A DNA stretch of 42,525 nucleotides from Aeromonas salmonicida subsp. salmonicida (GCF_001643305.1 NZ_LSGW01000042.1:1-42525); one strand, 5' to 3'. Shown: positions 16,936 to 25,741, counted from the stretch's first letter. Notes: generated from the letters alone by a model not told the origin. Translations and numbers: made by a program.

Positions 16936-17840
16936 GCTGTCCTCTCCTGTGGTGCTGCGACGGGCGCGGCGAGTTTTTTCCAGCGGTTGAGCCCTTTATG
17001 GGATCGCAGCTGAGGGTTGGCTATCTCGTCGATGGCGAAGTTGAGCAGGGCCAGACCTGCGCCCAGGGTGGCGATGGCGAAGCAGGGGGCCAGGATCTCC
17101 CACCAGGCACCCACCAGGATGGCGCTGGAGGTCTGGGCGTTGTAGAGCATGATGCCCCAGCTGACCACGGTCGGATCGCCAAGCCCCAGGAACTCCAGGG
17201 TCGCCTCGGTGACGATGGCGTAGATGATGGAGCCGATGAAGCTCACCCCTATGATGGAGATGAGGTTCGGCAGTATCTCCACCAGAATGATGCGCCAGGC
17301 CGGCTCCCCCAGCACCTCGGCGGCGATGACGAACTCTTTCTCGCGCAGCGCCAGGGTCTGGGCCCGGATGACGCGCGCGCCATAGGCCCAGGAGGTAAAG
17401 CCTATGATGAGCGCAATCACCGTCGGTGACGCCTCCCCGATAAAGCTTGCGAGCACCAGTAGCAGGGGGAGGTTGGGGATCACCAGCACCACGTTCATCA
17501 GGAAGGTGAGGCACTCGTCGATCACGCCGCCAAAGTAGCCGGCGGTGATGCCGATGGTGATGGCGAGGGCGCACACCAGTATGCCGGCCCCGAAGCCTAC
17601 CATCAGGGAGATGCGGGCGCCGTTGGCAAATTGGGACCAGATGTCGTGGCCCATGCGGGTGGTGCCCATCACGTACTCGGCGCTGGGGGGCTGGTGCGGA
17701 CGGGAGACTCGCTTGGTCGGTTCGTTGCTGGCCAGCAGGGGGGCGAACAGTGCCATCAGCACGAAGCTGACCACGATGAAGAGGCCGAAGGCGGCTTTCT
17801 TGTTGCCCAGCAGGATTTTCAAAATAGTCGGCATACGCAT
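16932..17840 (-). CDS. ABC transporter permease (DppC-like), chitin locus
   Basis: A 302-residue inner-membrane permease. An N-terminal segment KKAAFGLFIVVSFVLMALFAPLLA is followed by the cytoplasmic linker and a bank of membrane helices (VGFGAGILVCALAITIGITA, VIPNLPLLLVLASFI, SIIGVSFIGSIIYAIV). The EAA-type loop that contacts the ATPase is EVLGEPAWRIILVEILPNLI. The family's substrate range is peptides and oligosaccharides; the context assigns chitooligosaccharides. AGGAGG lies about 9 bases before the ATG at 17840. Only one base separates it from the dppB-like gene upstream. Confidence 0.94.
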   Translation of the reverse strand: MRMPTILKILLGNKKAAFGLFIVVSFVLMALFAPLLASNEPTKRVSRPHQPPSAEYVMGTTRMGHDIWSQFANGARISLMVGFGAGILVCALAITIGITAGYFGGVIDECLTFLMNVVLVIPNLPLLLVLASFIGEASPTVIALIIGFTSWAYGARVIRAQTLALREKEFVIAAEVLGEPAWRIILVEILPNLISIIGVSFIGSIIYAIVTEATLEFLGLGDPTVVSWGIMLYNAQTSSAILVGAWWEILAPCFAIATLGAGLALLNFAIDEIANPQLRSHKGLNRWKKLAAPVAAPQERTA

Positions 17841-17841
17841 C

Positions 17842-18816
17842 TTATTTGCCTCCTGTACGCAGACGGGGATCCAGGAAGACGTAGAGCACGTCGGCCAGGA
17901 AGTTGAAGCTGAGCATGGTGATGGTCATGATGAGCAGCTGCCCCTGAATGAGCGGGTAGTCACGGGCCAGAATGCCCTGATAGAGAGTCAGACCCAGCCC
18001 CGGGTAGTTGAAGATCACCTCTGTGATGAGGGAGCCGCCGATGACGAAACCGAGCGCCATGGAGAGCGCGGTGACGCTCGGCAGTATGGCGTTGCGGGCA
18101 CCGTAGTTGAAGATGACTCTGTTGCTGGAGAGCCCCTTGGCCTTGGCCATGGTGATGTAATCCAGGTTGATCATGTTGTTGCGCATGGTGATGAGGAAGC
18201 CCCCCACCTGCACCATGGCCAGCGTCAGCACCGGCATGACGGCGTGCAGCATGATGCTCTTGATGTGTTCCCAGCCGAAATCGGCGGTGATCTCCGGGCT
18301 GTAGGCATAGCCGATGGGCAGCCACTCCAGACTGACCCCGAATAGGAAGAGGGCGAGCAGCGAGATGACCACGGGCGGAATGGCCTGCATCACCAGAGTG
18401 AGCGGGGAGAGTATGCTGTCCATGCGTCCCCCCCGGTGCCAGGCGGCGAAGATGCCGACGATGGATCCGACGGAGAAACTCAGTATGGTGGAGGTACCTA
18501 CCAGGAACAGGGTCCAGCCGATGGCGCGTCCGAGTACGTCGGCCACAGGTTGGGGGTAGTAGCGCACCGAGGTGCCGAGATCCCAGGTGAAGACACTCTT
18601 CACATAGGTGAGAAATTGGGTGCTTATGGGGCCGTCCACGAAACCGAAGGTGGCCTTGAGGGCCTCCAGCGCGGCGGGTTCCATTATGGCGCCAGCCCGG
18701 GCAAACATGACGGAGACAGGATCCCCCGGCATGGCTCTGGGTAGCAGGAAGTTGATGGTGGCGGCCACCAGAAAGGCGACCAGATAGAAGGAGAAACGTC
18801 TCAGTATAAATCCCAT
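17842..18816 (-). CDS. ABC transporter permease (DppB-like), chitin locus
   Basis: A 324-residue permease: first helix FSFYLVAFLVAATINFLLPRAMPGDPV, an extracytoplasmic loop, then helices such as FLVGTSTILSFSVGSIVGIFAAW, VVISLLALFLFG and VMPVLTLAMVQVGGFLI. The EAA-like loop reads AKAKGLSSNRVIFNYGARNAILPS. It forms the membrane channel with the DppC-like partner. The start at 18816 follows AAGGG and gives MGFILRRFSF, a normal start for the family; the upstream Met at 18867 is not supported. It is separated from the binding-protein gene by 117 bases containing a GC-rich hairpin, which probably lowers expression relative to the binding protein. Confidence 0.94.
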   Translation of the reverse strand: MGFILRRFSFYLVAFLVAATINFLLPRAMPGDPVSVMFARAGAIMEPAALEALKATFGFVDGPISTQFLTYVKSVFTWDLGTSVRYYPQPVADVLGRAIGWTLFLVGTSTILSFSVGSIVGIFAAWHRGGRMDSILSPLTLVMQAIPPVVISLLALFLFGVSLEWLPIGYAYSPEITADFGWEHIKSIMLHAVMPVLTLAMVQVGGFLITMRNNMINLDYITMAKAKGLSSNRVIFNYGARNAILPSVTALSMALGFVIGGSLITEVIFNYPGLGLTLYQGILARDYPLIQGQLLIMTITMLSFNFLADVLYVFLDPRLRTGGK

Positions 18817-18908
18817 GGTGAACCCTTTTACTGCAAGCCTGCCCCGCGCCGGGCAAAGCTCCCCCAACCCCGAACAATCAGGGGGATGGAAGACATGGCG
18901 GGGAGAAT

Positions 18909-18926
18909 GGCCCCCCGCAGGGGGCC
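18909..18926 (-). promoter_or_regulatory. GC-rich hairpin after the binding-protein gene
   Basis: GGCCCCC and GGGGGCC form a 7-bp stem just after the binding-protein stop (18934), with no T tract. In ABC-transporter operons such hairpins commonly protect the binding-protein part of the message and reduce read-through to the permeases. Confidence 0.6.
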
Positions 18927-18933
18927 GGGGTGG

Positions 18934-20619
18934 TTAGCTGTTTGGCTTGAGTGACAACACGTGCAGCAGACGTTCCGGGGTATCCGGGTGAACCTGCGGC
19001 TTGGCAACCGGGTTGTCGGCACTGAACCAGCCATTGAAGCGCTTGGTGCTGTATTCGTACCAGGTCGGGTTGTTGAACACAGGGATGATGGTCTGGTTGG
19101 CACCGACCTTGTCCTGGATCTCGAACATGATGGCCTTCTGCTTGGCCGCATCGGCGGTCTGGGTGAAGTCATCGATCAGCTGGTCGAGGGCCGGGTCCTT
19201 GTAACGGGGCGCCGCAAAGCGGTTGCCACGCTCACCCATGTTGCGGGAGTGGAAGGCTGTCTCGAAGTACTTGTGCGGGTTGGCACCGGCAAAGTAACCC
19301 TGCAGCGCGACGTCGAAGTCACCGGTGATCAGGTTTTCGGTCCAGACGGTGGCTTCCGGGGTGGCGGTCTTGGCGTTCAGGCCCAGGGCCTGCAAGCCTT
19401 CGACCCCGATCTGGGCGGTATTGACCCAGTCGGTCCAGCCGTTCGGTACCAGCACCTTGAACTCGATCTTCTTGCAGCTCGGGGTGTCGAGGAACTTGTC
19501 GCCGTCACAATCCTTGTAGCCCGCCTCTTTCAGCATGGCCTTGGCGCCTTCCAAGTCGAACTTGTTGAATTTGCCGTACTTCTTGTCGACTTCCGGGTTG
19601 TTCCAGGAGTCGAAGGCTTTGCCGAGCCCTGATGGGTACTCGTTGACGGTCGGGTAGCCGTAACCGGCAATATCCACCATGGCCTGACGGTCCATCGCCA
19701 TGGAGAAGGCGCGGCGGAAAGTGATGTCGTTGAAGGCTTCGTGGTTGCCCGGGTTCTTGGTCTGGAAGTTGACGTTGAATGCCACTGTGCCGGAGGCCGG
19801 GAACCAGTACTTGTTGTTTTTCGGATCGTTGCCAACGTAGAGGCGCTCTATGTCCGGTACGAAGGAGCCGAACCAGTCAACGTCACCCTTCATGACAGCG
19901 GCCAACACCTGGTCGTTGGTGGCCATCTGCGGCATGCGCAGGCAGTCGATGGCGAGGTTGGCGTTGTCCCAGTAGTGCGGGTTGCGACACTGGGTGTAGA
20001 GCTGGGCGGAGAAGTTGTCCACCTCGGTGAAGGGACCGGTACCGACCGGCTTGTCGTTGGTAAAGGCAACCGGATCCTTCACTGACTTCCACTGGTGCTC
20101 GGGGACTATGGGCACCAGCACCAGGTCATTCACCACGTTGGTATTGACGTCGGTCAGGTCGAACTTGATCTTGTAGGGACCTAATTTCTCTATGTTCTTG
20201 ATCTGGGTCCAGATAGAGCGCTCATCCAGCGCCTTGTTGGCTTTAACCAGATTGAAGGAGAAGAGGATATCATCCGCATCAAAACCTTCCCCGTCGGACC
20301 ACTTGACCCCTTCACGCAGATCGAAGGTGACGGATTTCAGGTCATCGCTGAACGCATAGTGAGTGGCCAGACGATAGACGGGTTTGCCACCCTGCATATC
20401 GTTGAAGATCACCAGAGGTTCATAGATGAAGTGACGAGTGGTATGGAGCAAACCCGCTTGCAGGAAGGGGTTGAAGTTTTTGACCCAGGCGGTCTCCTGT
20501 TGTGCGACCAGGGTCAGCACAGTCTTGTTTTCAGCAGCCATGACATTGCCGGCGGCCCCGGCAAGCATCATGGTTCCCAGCATTACAGCAATAGAGATTT
20601 TGGATACTTTGGCAAGCAT
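18934..20619 (-). CDS. cbp: Periplasmic chitooligosaccharide-binding protein (CBP)
   Basis: A 561-residue extracytoplasmic binding protein of the SBP family 5 (Dpp/Opp-like). An N-terminal signal peptide (MLAKVSKISIAVMLGTMMLAGAAG..., likely cut after VMA) precedes the typical SBP5 blocks (FYEPLVIFND-like, VTFDLREGVKWSDGEGFDADDILFSFNL, RRAFSMAMDRQAMVDIAGYG). In V. cholerae the equivalent protein delivers GlcNAc oligomers to the transporter and, when ligand-free, holds the sensor ChiS off; the gene order here is the same. The start at 20619 follows AAAGGA and restores a clean signal peptide; the Met at 20646 would add 9 residues. First gene of the chitin operon. Confidence 0.93.
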   Translation of the reverse strand: MLAKVSKISIAVMLGTMMLAGAAGNVMAAENKTVLTLVAQQETAWVKNFNPFLQAGLLHTTRHFIYEPLVIFNDMQGGKPVYRLATHYAFSDDLKSVTFDLREGVKWSDGEGFDADDILFSFNLVKANKALDERSIWTQIKNIEKLGPYKIKFDLTDVNTNVVNDLVLVPIVPEHQWKSVKDPVAFTNDKPVGTGPFTEVDNFSAQLYTQCRNPHYWDNANLAIDCLRMPQMATNDQVLAAVMKGDVDWFGSFVPDIERLYVGNDPKNNKYWFPASGTVAFNVNFQTKNPGNHEAFNDITFRRAFSMAMDRQAMVDIAGYGYPTVNEYPSGLGKAFDSWNNPEVDKKYGKFNKFDLEGAKAMLKEAGYKDCDGDKFLDTPSCKKIEFKVLVPNGWTDWVNTAQIGVEGLQALGLNAKTATPEATVWTENLITGDFDVALQGYFAGANPHKYFETAFHSRNMGERGNRFAAPRYKDPALDQLIDDFTQTADAAKQKAIMFEIQDKVGANQTIIPVFNNPTWYEYSTKRFNGWFSADNPVAKPQVHPDTPERLLHVLSLKPNS

Positions 20620-20982
20620 ATTATGTCCTTTCTTATTTTTTGGCATTCCCGAGGGTTCGCCTTGTTTTGTGTGAGCACCGACTTCGCATGCTGGGGAGGT
20701 CGGCCCTTTGTGTTGGTCAGGTGTCTAACCTTTGTCGTTCTGTTTTCCAACGTCCCTAGCAAAGCAGAGTTAACAGGAAAACAACAACTGTTCCGTTCGT
20801 CGATATCGTAAAAATCACAGCTCCGACGTCAATATCGTCAAAATGGTTTTTAACCCATTTTAAATCATATGGTTATGTTATTTGCTTTGGCGTAATAAGT
20901 CCCTGTCTGCAGGCCATTCATGACAATTGTGTGAATTGGATCGGCTCTTGTTTTGACGCGTTTTGCCCGCTTAATTCTGCAC
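20620..20982 (-). promoter_or_regulatory. Control region of the chitin operon with a 17-base motif repeated at 30-bp spacing
   Basis: These 363 bases between chiS and cbp hold no gene. GTCGATATCGTAAAAAT (20799-20815) and GTCAATATCGTCAAAAT (20829-20845) differ at two positions and are 30 bp apart, about three helical turns, so both would lie on one DNA face. They are 180 or more bases upstream of the cbp start. They are candidate operators for ChiS, which binds the equivalent promoter in V. cholerae, or for another activator. No clear -35/-10 pair could be fixed by eye. Confidence 0.5.
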
Positions 20983-21018
20983 AAAAAAAAACCGCCCCGG
21001 CAAGTGTGAGCCAGGGCG
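20983..21018 (-). terminator. chiS terminator
   Basis: CGCCCTGGC (21018-21010 on the minus strand) pairs with GCCGGGGCG (21001-20993) with one T-G pair, followed by nine T. It begins about 13 bases after the chiS stop and separates chiS from the chitin operon. Confidence 0.9.
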
Positions 21019-21031
21019 CAGTTCGGGGGGA

Positions 21032-24000
21032 TCAGGATTTGCGGTTGGCGAGTTGGCGCAGGGTCTGGGCGCTGTGGTGCAACTGCTGACGCAGGGGATC
21101 GCTCAGCGGACTGTGGGCGAGCACATACTCGGCGGTGGCGACGACCGTCTTCCAGCGCGGTGCCTTGGGCAGAGTATCCAGGCTCAGGTATTTATCTAGG
21201 GTACGGGTCTGGGGGCTGGATTTGTCCATGTAGACGCGCCAAAGCTTGCTCTTCTCCGCCAGCACTATCTTGCCCTTGCCGGTGCTCTGCTGCCAGGCAT
21301 CCAGGGTGAGACGCATGGTATCCACCAGGGCCCGGCGCAGGGGTTCGTCATCCTGCTGACGAATCAGATCGTCGGCCAGTGAACGGAATTCTCCCCCCAG
21401 TCGGCTCAGTTCACCCAGCAGCTGACCATCCTCTATGATGGCCTGACGCGACAGGCTCTTGAGGGCGTTTTCCAGAGCCATCCCCCGGTTCTCGTCCTGG
21501 CGCAGCTCAGTGCTGAGGGTGAGGGCGAAGGCGGCCTGCCCCCCCAGGCTGATGGAGAGGGCGCGGGCATTGAGCTCGTCCTGCTGGCCTGCCACCAGAA
21601 ACGCCAGTCGCTGCTCCTGCTGCGCCTTCAGGTCGGGCCACTGGGTTGCCAGCGGGAGGGCCAGCCACTCATCCAGAGGCTGGCCCTCCATGGCTTCCGG
21701 CTCCTGACCCAGCAAGCGGGCCAGCACCCGGGAGGCAAACAGCACAGTGCCCTGCTCATCGATGAAGACAATGGGATCGGCCCCTTCCCCGAGCAGTGCC
21801 AGCAGCCGCTCCTGATCCTGATGCAGTTGCTCCTGCAGGGTGAGGCGATGTTCTATCTCCTGCTTGAGCAGACGGTTCTCCACCAGCGAGGCGCGGCCCG
21901 CACTCGCTTCCAGCAGGGCCTTGACCCGGGCAAACAGCTCCTCCTTGCAGAAAGGTTTGACCAGGTAATCGTTGGCCCCGGCGTTGAATCCCTCTTCTAT
22001 ATCCTTTGGCTGGTTGAGGGCGGTGAGCAGCAGCACCGGCAGCTTGTCTTTCGGGTGCTGCTCGCGCAGGCGGCGGCAGACATCAAAACCCGAGAGGGTC
22101 GGCATCATGACATCGAGCAGGATCAGGTCGACCGGCTCCTGGGCCAGCTTGGCCAGGGCGTCGTGGCCATCGCTGCTGGGCAGGATGCGATAACCGCAGG
22201 GTTGCAGCAGATGGCGCAGGATATGCAGATTGATGGGCTCGTCATCCACCACCAGTATGAGGGGGGCATCCTGTGGCGGGGGCGGCAGATCATCGCTCTC
22301 CCAGTCCGGCAAGATGAGCGGCTGCTGGCGCACCAGCTGGTGTTCAATCTGGCGGCTGTCCAGCGTCAGGTTGCCCGCCTTGCCGCTGGCGAGCGGCAGG
22401 GTGAAGGCGAAGGTGGAACCGACGCTAGGCTCGCTCTCCACGAAGAGCTCGCCTCCCATCAGGTGTACCAGTTGGCGGGTGATGGAGAGGCCGAGGCCGG
22501 CCCCCTGCTTGCTCACCTCGGGGCTCATCTGAACTAGTGGCTCGAAGATGTGCTCCAGATGGTCTTTGGCAATCCCGATGCCGGTGTCGGTCACCCTGAT
22601 GCGCAGGAAGTTGCCTTCCACCAGGGCGCTGAGTACCACCTTGCCCTGGGGCGTGTACTTGATGGCGTTGCCCACCAGGTTGTAGATCACCTGTTCGAGG
22701 CGCTGCTCGTCGGCCAGTACCGGCGGCAGTTCGGCCGGGCTTATGTCCACCAGGGTGAGGGGCTTGGCCTGCACCAGGTGCTGACAGAGATCCAGCACTA
22801 GCCGTATGACTCCCTTGGAGGCGACGGGCTGGGGATGGATCTCCAGCTGGCCGTAGCGCATCTGATGGTAGTCGAGCAGGTCGTCCACCAGCCGGGCCAG
22901 ACCGTCGGCGCTCTTGATGATGAGGCCGAGCTGATTTTGCTGCCCCTCGGTCAAGTCCTGCTGGCTGGCGAGCATGGACTCCGCCATCCCCTTGATGCCA
23001 TGGATGGGAGTGCGCAGCTCGTGGGAGGTGTTGGCCAGCAGCTCATCTTTGAGCTTGTCCGCCTGTTGCAGACTGAGGTTCTGCTTGTGGGTCAGTTTGA
23101 CCTGCTGTTGCAGCTCCTGGGTCTGGCGCTCGATAAGCTCAATCTTGTCTTTCACCGAGCGCTGCATGTGGCGAAACGCTTGAGCCAGCCTGTCTATGTC
23201 ATCGTCGGTGCGAGGGATTGTGATGGGGTGATCCAGGGCGCCATCGGCAACCTGCTCGGCGGCGGCGGTGAGGGATCGCAACGGGGCCGTGATGGAGTGG
23301 GAGAGCCAGCGGGAAAACAGGATCAGCAGCAGCAAGGATCCGGCTCCCAGCAGGTTCACCAGCGTCTCCAGCTGACGGATGGGGCGATAGGCCTCGCTGG
23401 TGGAGATCTCGGCGATGAATGCCCACTCGGTGTCGAACACCTTCACCTGGGTATAGGCGGCCAGCACATCATCATCGTGATAGGAACGAAACAGCCCGAC
23501 ACCCTGTTCACCGGAGAGGGCCTTGACCACCAATGGGGTCTGCAAGGGCCTGAAATTGGGGCTGAAGCTGTTCTCAACACTGAATTCCGGCGCCAGCCAG
23601 GCATTGGCACGCATCCGCTTGTCCGGCCCTATGAGGATGGTCTCGCCAGTTTCTCCCAGCCCCTCCCGCTCGGCCATGATCTGGTTGAGCTTGTCCGGCA
23701 GCAACTCGAAGATCACCACGCCGCGCACATAGTCGTACTGCATGACGGGGGCGGCCATGTAGGCGACCACCTGGCCGGTCAGCTCGTTGCGGCCAAAGTC
23801 GGTGAATTCGAAGATCTGCTGCGGTTTCTGGCCGCCGTCGAGGCGGCGCTTGATCTTGGCGAAGGTGCTGCCAAGGCCGCTGGCCTGATAGGGGCCGGAG
23901 AGCAGGTTGGTGGCAAAGTTGGGGCGCTTGGTGACTGAATAGACAACGTCACCGTTGAGATCGATGAGGAAGATGTCGCTGTAATTGGATTTGCGCACCA

Positions 24001-24469
24001 TGTCGGCATAGCCGCGATGAAAGCGCTGGTGCACCCGGCCATACATCTCGTCTGCCAGGATCAGGGCACTGATGGCCGGTTCGATCTCGACTTTGGGATC
24101 GGGTTTTTGCAGCTTGTCCCAGGAGCCGGGAACGTAGCGTGCCTGGGCGCGTGCGCGGGCCTCCTGCGGCGTTGTGCCGAGCTTCTCGAACGCACCGGTA
24201 AAGCCGTAGAAGCGACCTATACTGTTGCCGGCAAAATCCTGCTGGGAGAAGTTGATGATCTGTTCTTTGAGGTTGCCGAAGTAATCCTCCAGCTGGCTCT
24301 TCTTGATGTTGCGAACGGAAACCAGGTGGTTGGACGTCTGGGTGGTGAGATCTTTGCCATGGCTGTAGAGGAAGAACAGGGTAACGACCAGGAAGGGCAC
24401 CAGACCCAGCATGAAAAAAGCCAGCATTAGCTGCGGCCTGAGCCCACGAGGCTTGAAGATCCATTTCAT
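21032..24469 (-). CDS. chiS: ChiS, membrane-embedded hybrid sensor regulator of chitin utilisation
   Basis: A 1145-residue hybrid protein. In order: membrane segment (about 14-35), periplasmic sensor (about 36-370), second segment (about 371-388), HAMP (to about 440), coiled coil, HisKA with His483 (TSHELRTP), HATPase (LEQVIYNLVGNAIKYTPQGK, then GAGLGLSI), receiver with Asp786 (LLDVMMP; Lys838 in YLVKPF), a PAS-like segment (about 885-945) and a C-terminal domain. V. cholerae ChiS acts from the membrane by binding DNA itself through a cryptic C-terminal domain, regulated by the binding protein and by its phosphorylation state. His and Asp here are each offset by 14 from the V. cholerae positions (469, 772). 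It neighbours the cbp operon, as in Vibrio. Confidence 0.93.
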   Translation of the reverse strand: MKWIFKPRGLRPQLMLAFFMLGLVPFLVVTLFFLYSHGKDLTTQTSNHLVSVRNIKKSQLEDYFGNLKEQIINFSQQDFAGNSIGRFYGFTGAFEKLGTTPQEARARAQARYVPGSWDKLQKPDPKVEIEPAISALILADEMYGRVHQRFHRGYADMVRKSNYSDIFLIDLNGDVVYSVTKRPNFATNLLSGPYQASGLGSTFAKIKRRLDGGQKPQQIFEFTDFGRNELTGQVVAYMAAPVMQYDYVRGVVIFELLPDKLNQIMAEREGLGETGETILIGPDKRMRANAWLAPEFSVENSFSPNFRPLQTPLVVKALSGEQGVGLFRSYHDDDVLAAYTQVKVFDTEWAFIAEISTSEAYRPIRQLETLVNLLGAGSLLLLILFSRWLSHSITAPLRSLTAAAEQVADGALDHPITIPRTDDDIDRLAQAFRHMQRSVKDKIELIERQTQELQQQVKLTHKQNLSLQQADKLKDELLANTSHELRTPIHGIKGMAESMLASQQDLTEGQQNQLGLIIKSADGLARLVDDLLDYHQMRYGQLEIHPQPVASKGVIRLVLDLCQHLVQAKPLTLVDISPAELPPVLADEQRLEQVIYNLVGNAIKYTPQGKVVLSALVEGNFLRIRVTDTGIGIAKDHLEHIFEPLVQMSPEVSKQGAGLGLSITRQLVHLMGGELFVESEPSVGSTFAFTLPLASGKAGNLTLDSRQIEHQLVRQQPLILPDWESDDLPPPPQDAPLILVVDDEPINLHILRHLLQPCGYRILPSSDGHDALAKLAQEPVDLILLDVMMPTLSGFDVCRRLREQHPKDKLPVLLLTALNQPKDIEEGFNAGANDYLVKPFCKEELFARVKALLEASAGRASLVENRLLKQEIEHRLTLQEQLHQDQERLLALLGEGADPIVFIDEQGTVLFASRVLARLLGQEPEAMEGQPLDEWLALPLATQWPDLKAQQEQRLAFLVAGQQDELNARALSISLGGQAAFALTLSTELRQDENRGMALENALKSLSRQAIIEDGQLLGELSRLGGEFRSLADDLIRQQDDEPLRRALVDTMRLTLDAWQQSTGKGKIVLAEKSKLWRVYMDKSSPQTRTLDKYLSLDTLPKAPRWKTVVATAEYVLAHSPLSDPLRQQLHHSAQTLRQLANRKS

Positions 24470-24652
24470 CGTGTGATTTTCAATTGAGAATCCAGTTACT
24501 AAGCGGCACAGGTCTCTGACTAAAGACTAATCATTTCAATGACTTTATCTTAAATTCGCCTGTGGGGTCACAGCCTGATGTGGTTTTTTTGGTCAAGCCG
24601 TCTAAACCCTGAGCAAACAGTACGGGCAAGGGCTAAAAGTGCGAAAAAAGGG

Positions 24653-24680
24653 TTGTGCCCGCGCTCGGGGTACGTATAAT
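24653..24680 (+). promoter_or_regulatory. Promoter of the tRNA pair
   Basis: TTGTGC (24653-24658), 16 bases, then a perfect TATAAT (24675-24680), followed by the GC-rich GCGCC discriminator usual for growth-rate and stringent control of stable RNA. The tRNA-Gly starts 37 bases later. Confidence 0.8.
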
Positions 24681-24717
24681 GCGCCTCGTTGTCAGGTAAC
24701 TGGCACACGGCAGTCAG

Positions 24718-24793
<76 letters not shown>

Positions 24794-24849
24794 ATTTCTC
24801 ATAGCACCAACTATGGGTATCACTTTCAAGGCAGCAGCCTTGTCAGCAT

Positions 24850-24923
24850 GGCGCGTTAGCAAAGCGGTTATGCAGCGGATTGCAAATCCGTTTAGTCCGG
24901 TTCGACTCCGGAACGTGCCTCCA
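24850..24923 (+). tRNA. tRNA-Cys (anticodon GCA)
   Basis: 74 bases with the acceptor GGCGCG(T)/(A)CGTGCC, anticodon GCA at 24882-24884 in ATTGCAAA, T-arm CCGGTTCGACTCCGG and encoded CCA. It is probably co-transcribed with tRNA-Gly 56 bases upstream. The tRNA-Leu that follows this pair in E. coli is not present. Confidence 0.97.
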
Positions 24924-24962
24924 TATCCTTCCAGTTCAATGCCATTCCAGCGATAAATATCA

Positions 24963-24986
24963 CACACCACAGGTGTACTTTTCTGT
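24963..24986 (+). terminator. Possible terminator of the tRNA operon
   Basis: A short ACACC-ACA-GGTGT hairpin is followed by a mixed T-rich run (ACTTTTCTGTTT). The stem is weak but placed 40 bases after the last tRNA. Confidence 0.4.
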
Positions 24987-24989
24987 TTC

Positions 24990-25283
24990 TCAATATCCCT
25001 GCTGAGCCAGTAACTGTTCACAGCCCTGCTGTTGCCACTCCCGTTCCAGATAGCGATTTACCTCCACCAGATCCTGCCCCCGGAATTGAAATTGCACTGT
25101 GGCCGAATGTTCGGTCAGATCCGCCATCTTTTGTTTCAGCAGGCCACACTGCCACAGGCTGACGGTGGGCACACCCTGATAGGCCAGGGTGATGCTGTCG
25201 CCTTGATTGAGTTGCCAATCCTGCCATTCCGACCAGAGCAAGAGGCCCAGTACCCCTAAGACCGCCATTTCCGCAGGTTTCAT
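24990..25283 (-). CDS. Small membrane-anchored hypothetical protein
   Basis: A 97-residue product preceded by a strong AGGAGGGAG. The N terminus is a short hydrophobic stretch (VLGVLGLLLWSEW) that could be a membrane anchor or an uncleaved signal. The remainder is polar, with two Cys (in LWQCGLL and QQGCEQLL) that could form a disulfide if exported, and a Gln-rich end. No family was recognised. It is convergent with the tRNA pair and divergent from ybfA. Confidence 0.7.
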   Translation of the reverse strand: MKPAEMAVLGVLGLLLWSEWQDWQLNQGDSITLAYQGVPTVSLWQCGLLKQKMADLTEHSATVQFQFRGQDLVEVNRYLEREWQQQGCEQLLAQQGY

Positions 25284-25497
25284 CGCACAAACTCCCTCCT
25301 GACTGCCAACCTATTAAATCTGGTCGACGCACATCCCTTTGCCAGTTTTTGTTAATTGTAAGTTAATTAATGTAATTGGATTTCACTATATGGCTTTTTG
25401 TGGATTTTTTTGCGAAAAAATGGCGTTATTGGTGTAGTAATCCTACAGTTTGTGGAGTAATCTTTGTTCAGTGGTCTTACCAGTAAGGAGTGCTATC

Positions 25498-25698
25498 ATG
25501 TTTCATCCCTTTTCTCTGACTCAGATAATTCTTCGTCGCATCTATGTGCTGCTGGTGGGTATTCTGGCCTTCCCCGTTATGCTGTTTCGCAGCGATCGTG
25601 CCCGCTTCTACAGCTACTTGCATCGTATCTGGAGCAAAACCAGTACCAAGCCTGTATGGCTCAAGATGAGCGAGCGTGGTGAGCGGATCTTCTACTAA
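25498..25698 (+). CDS. ybfA: YbfA-family small membrane protein (DUF2517)
   Basis: A 66-residue protein very like E. coli YbfA: both share the RRIY/RRTY start of the hydrophobic helix (YVLLVGILAFPVMLF here) and the block RARFYSYLHR(I/V)WSKTS(T/D)KPVW. One membrane helix is followed by a basic amphipathic tail. Its function is not established. The start at 25498 is set by AAGGAG 7 bases upstream; an in-frame Met at 25450 is unlikely. A strong UUCG-loop terminator follows, so it is monocistronic. Confidence 0.88.
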   Translation: MFHPFSLTQIILRRIYVLLVGILAFPVMLFRSDRARFYSYLHRIWSKTSTKPVWLKMSERGERIFY

Positions 25699-25712
25699 AT
25701 TCGATTTCAGAC

Positions 25713-25741
25713 AAAAAAGAGAGCTTCGGCTCTCTTTTTTT
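25713..25741. terminator. Strong terminator after ybfA
   Basis: A 12-bp stem (25713-25724 with 25729-25740) closed by a TTCG tetraloop; A and T runs flank it, so it would work on both strands. The 290 bases from here to the next gene hold nothing convincing. Confidence 0.92.

Noticed and set aside
20810..20835. CRP-like half site (TGTGATTTTTACGATA) before the chitin operon
   Set aside because: Only the first half matches TGTGA; the second half lacks TCACA.
22835..23938. 367-codon ORF antisense to chiS
   Set aside because: Same shadow effect; chiS is fully supported on the other strand.
24924..24989. A third tRNA (Leu) as in the E. coli glyW-cysT-leuZ cluster
   Set aside because: No cloverleaf or encoded CCA could be found after tRNA-Cys.
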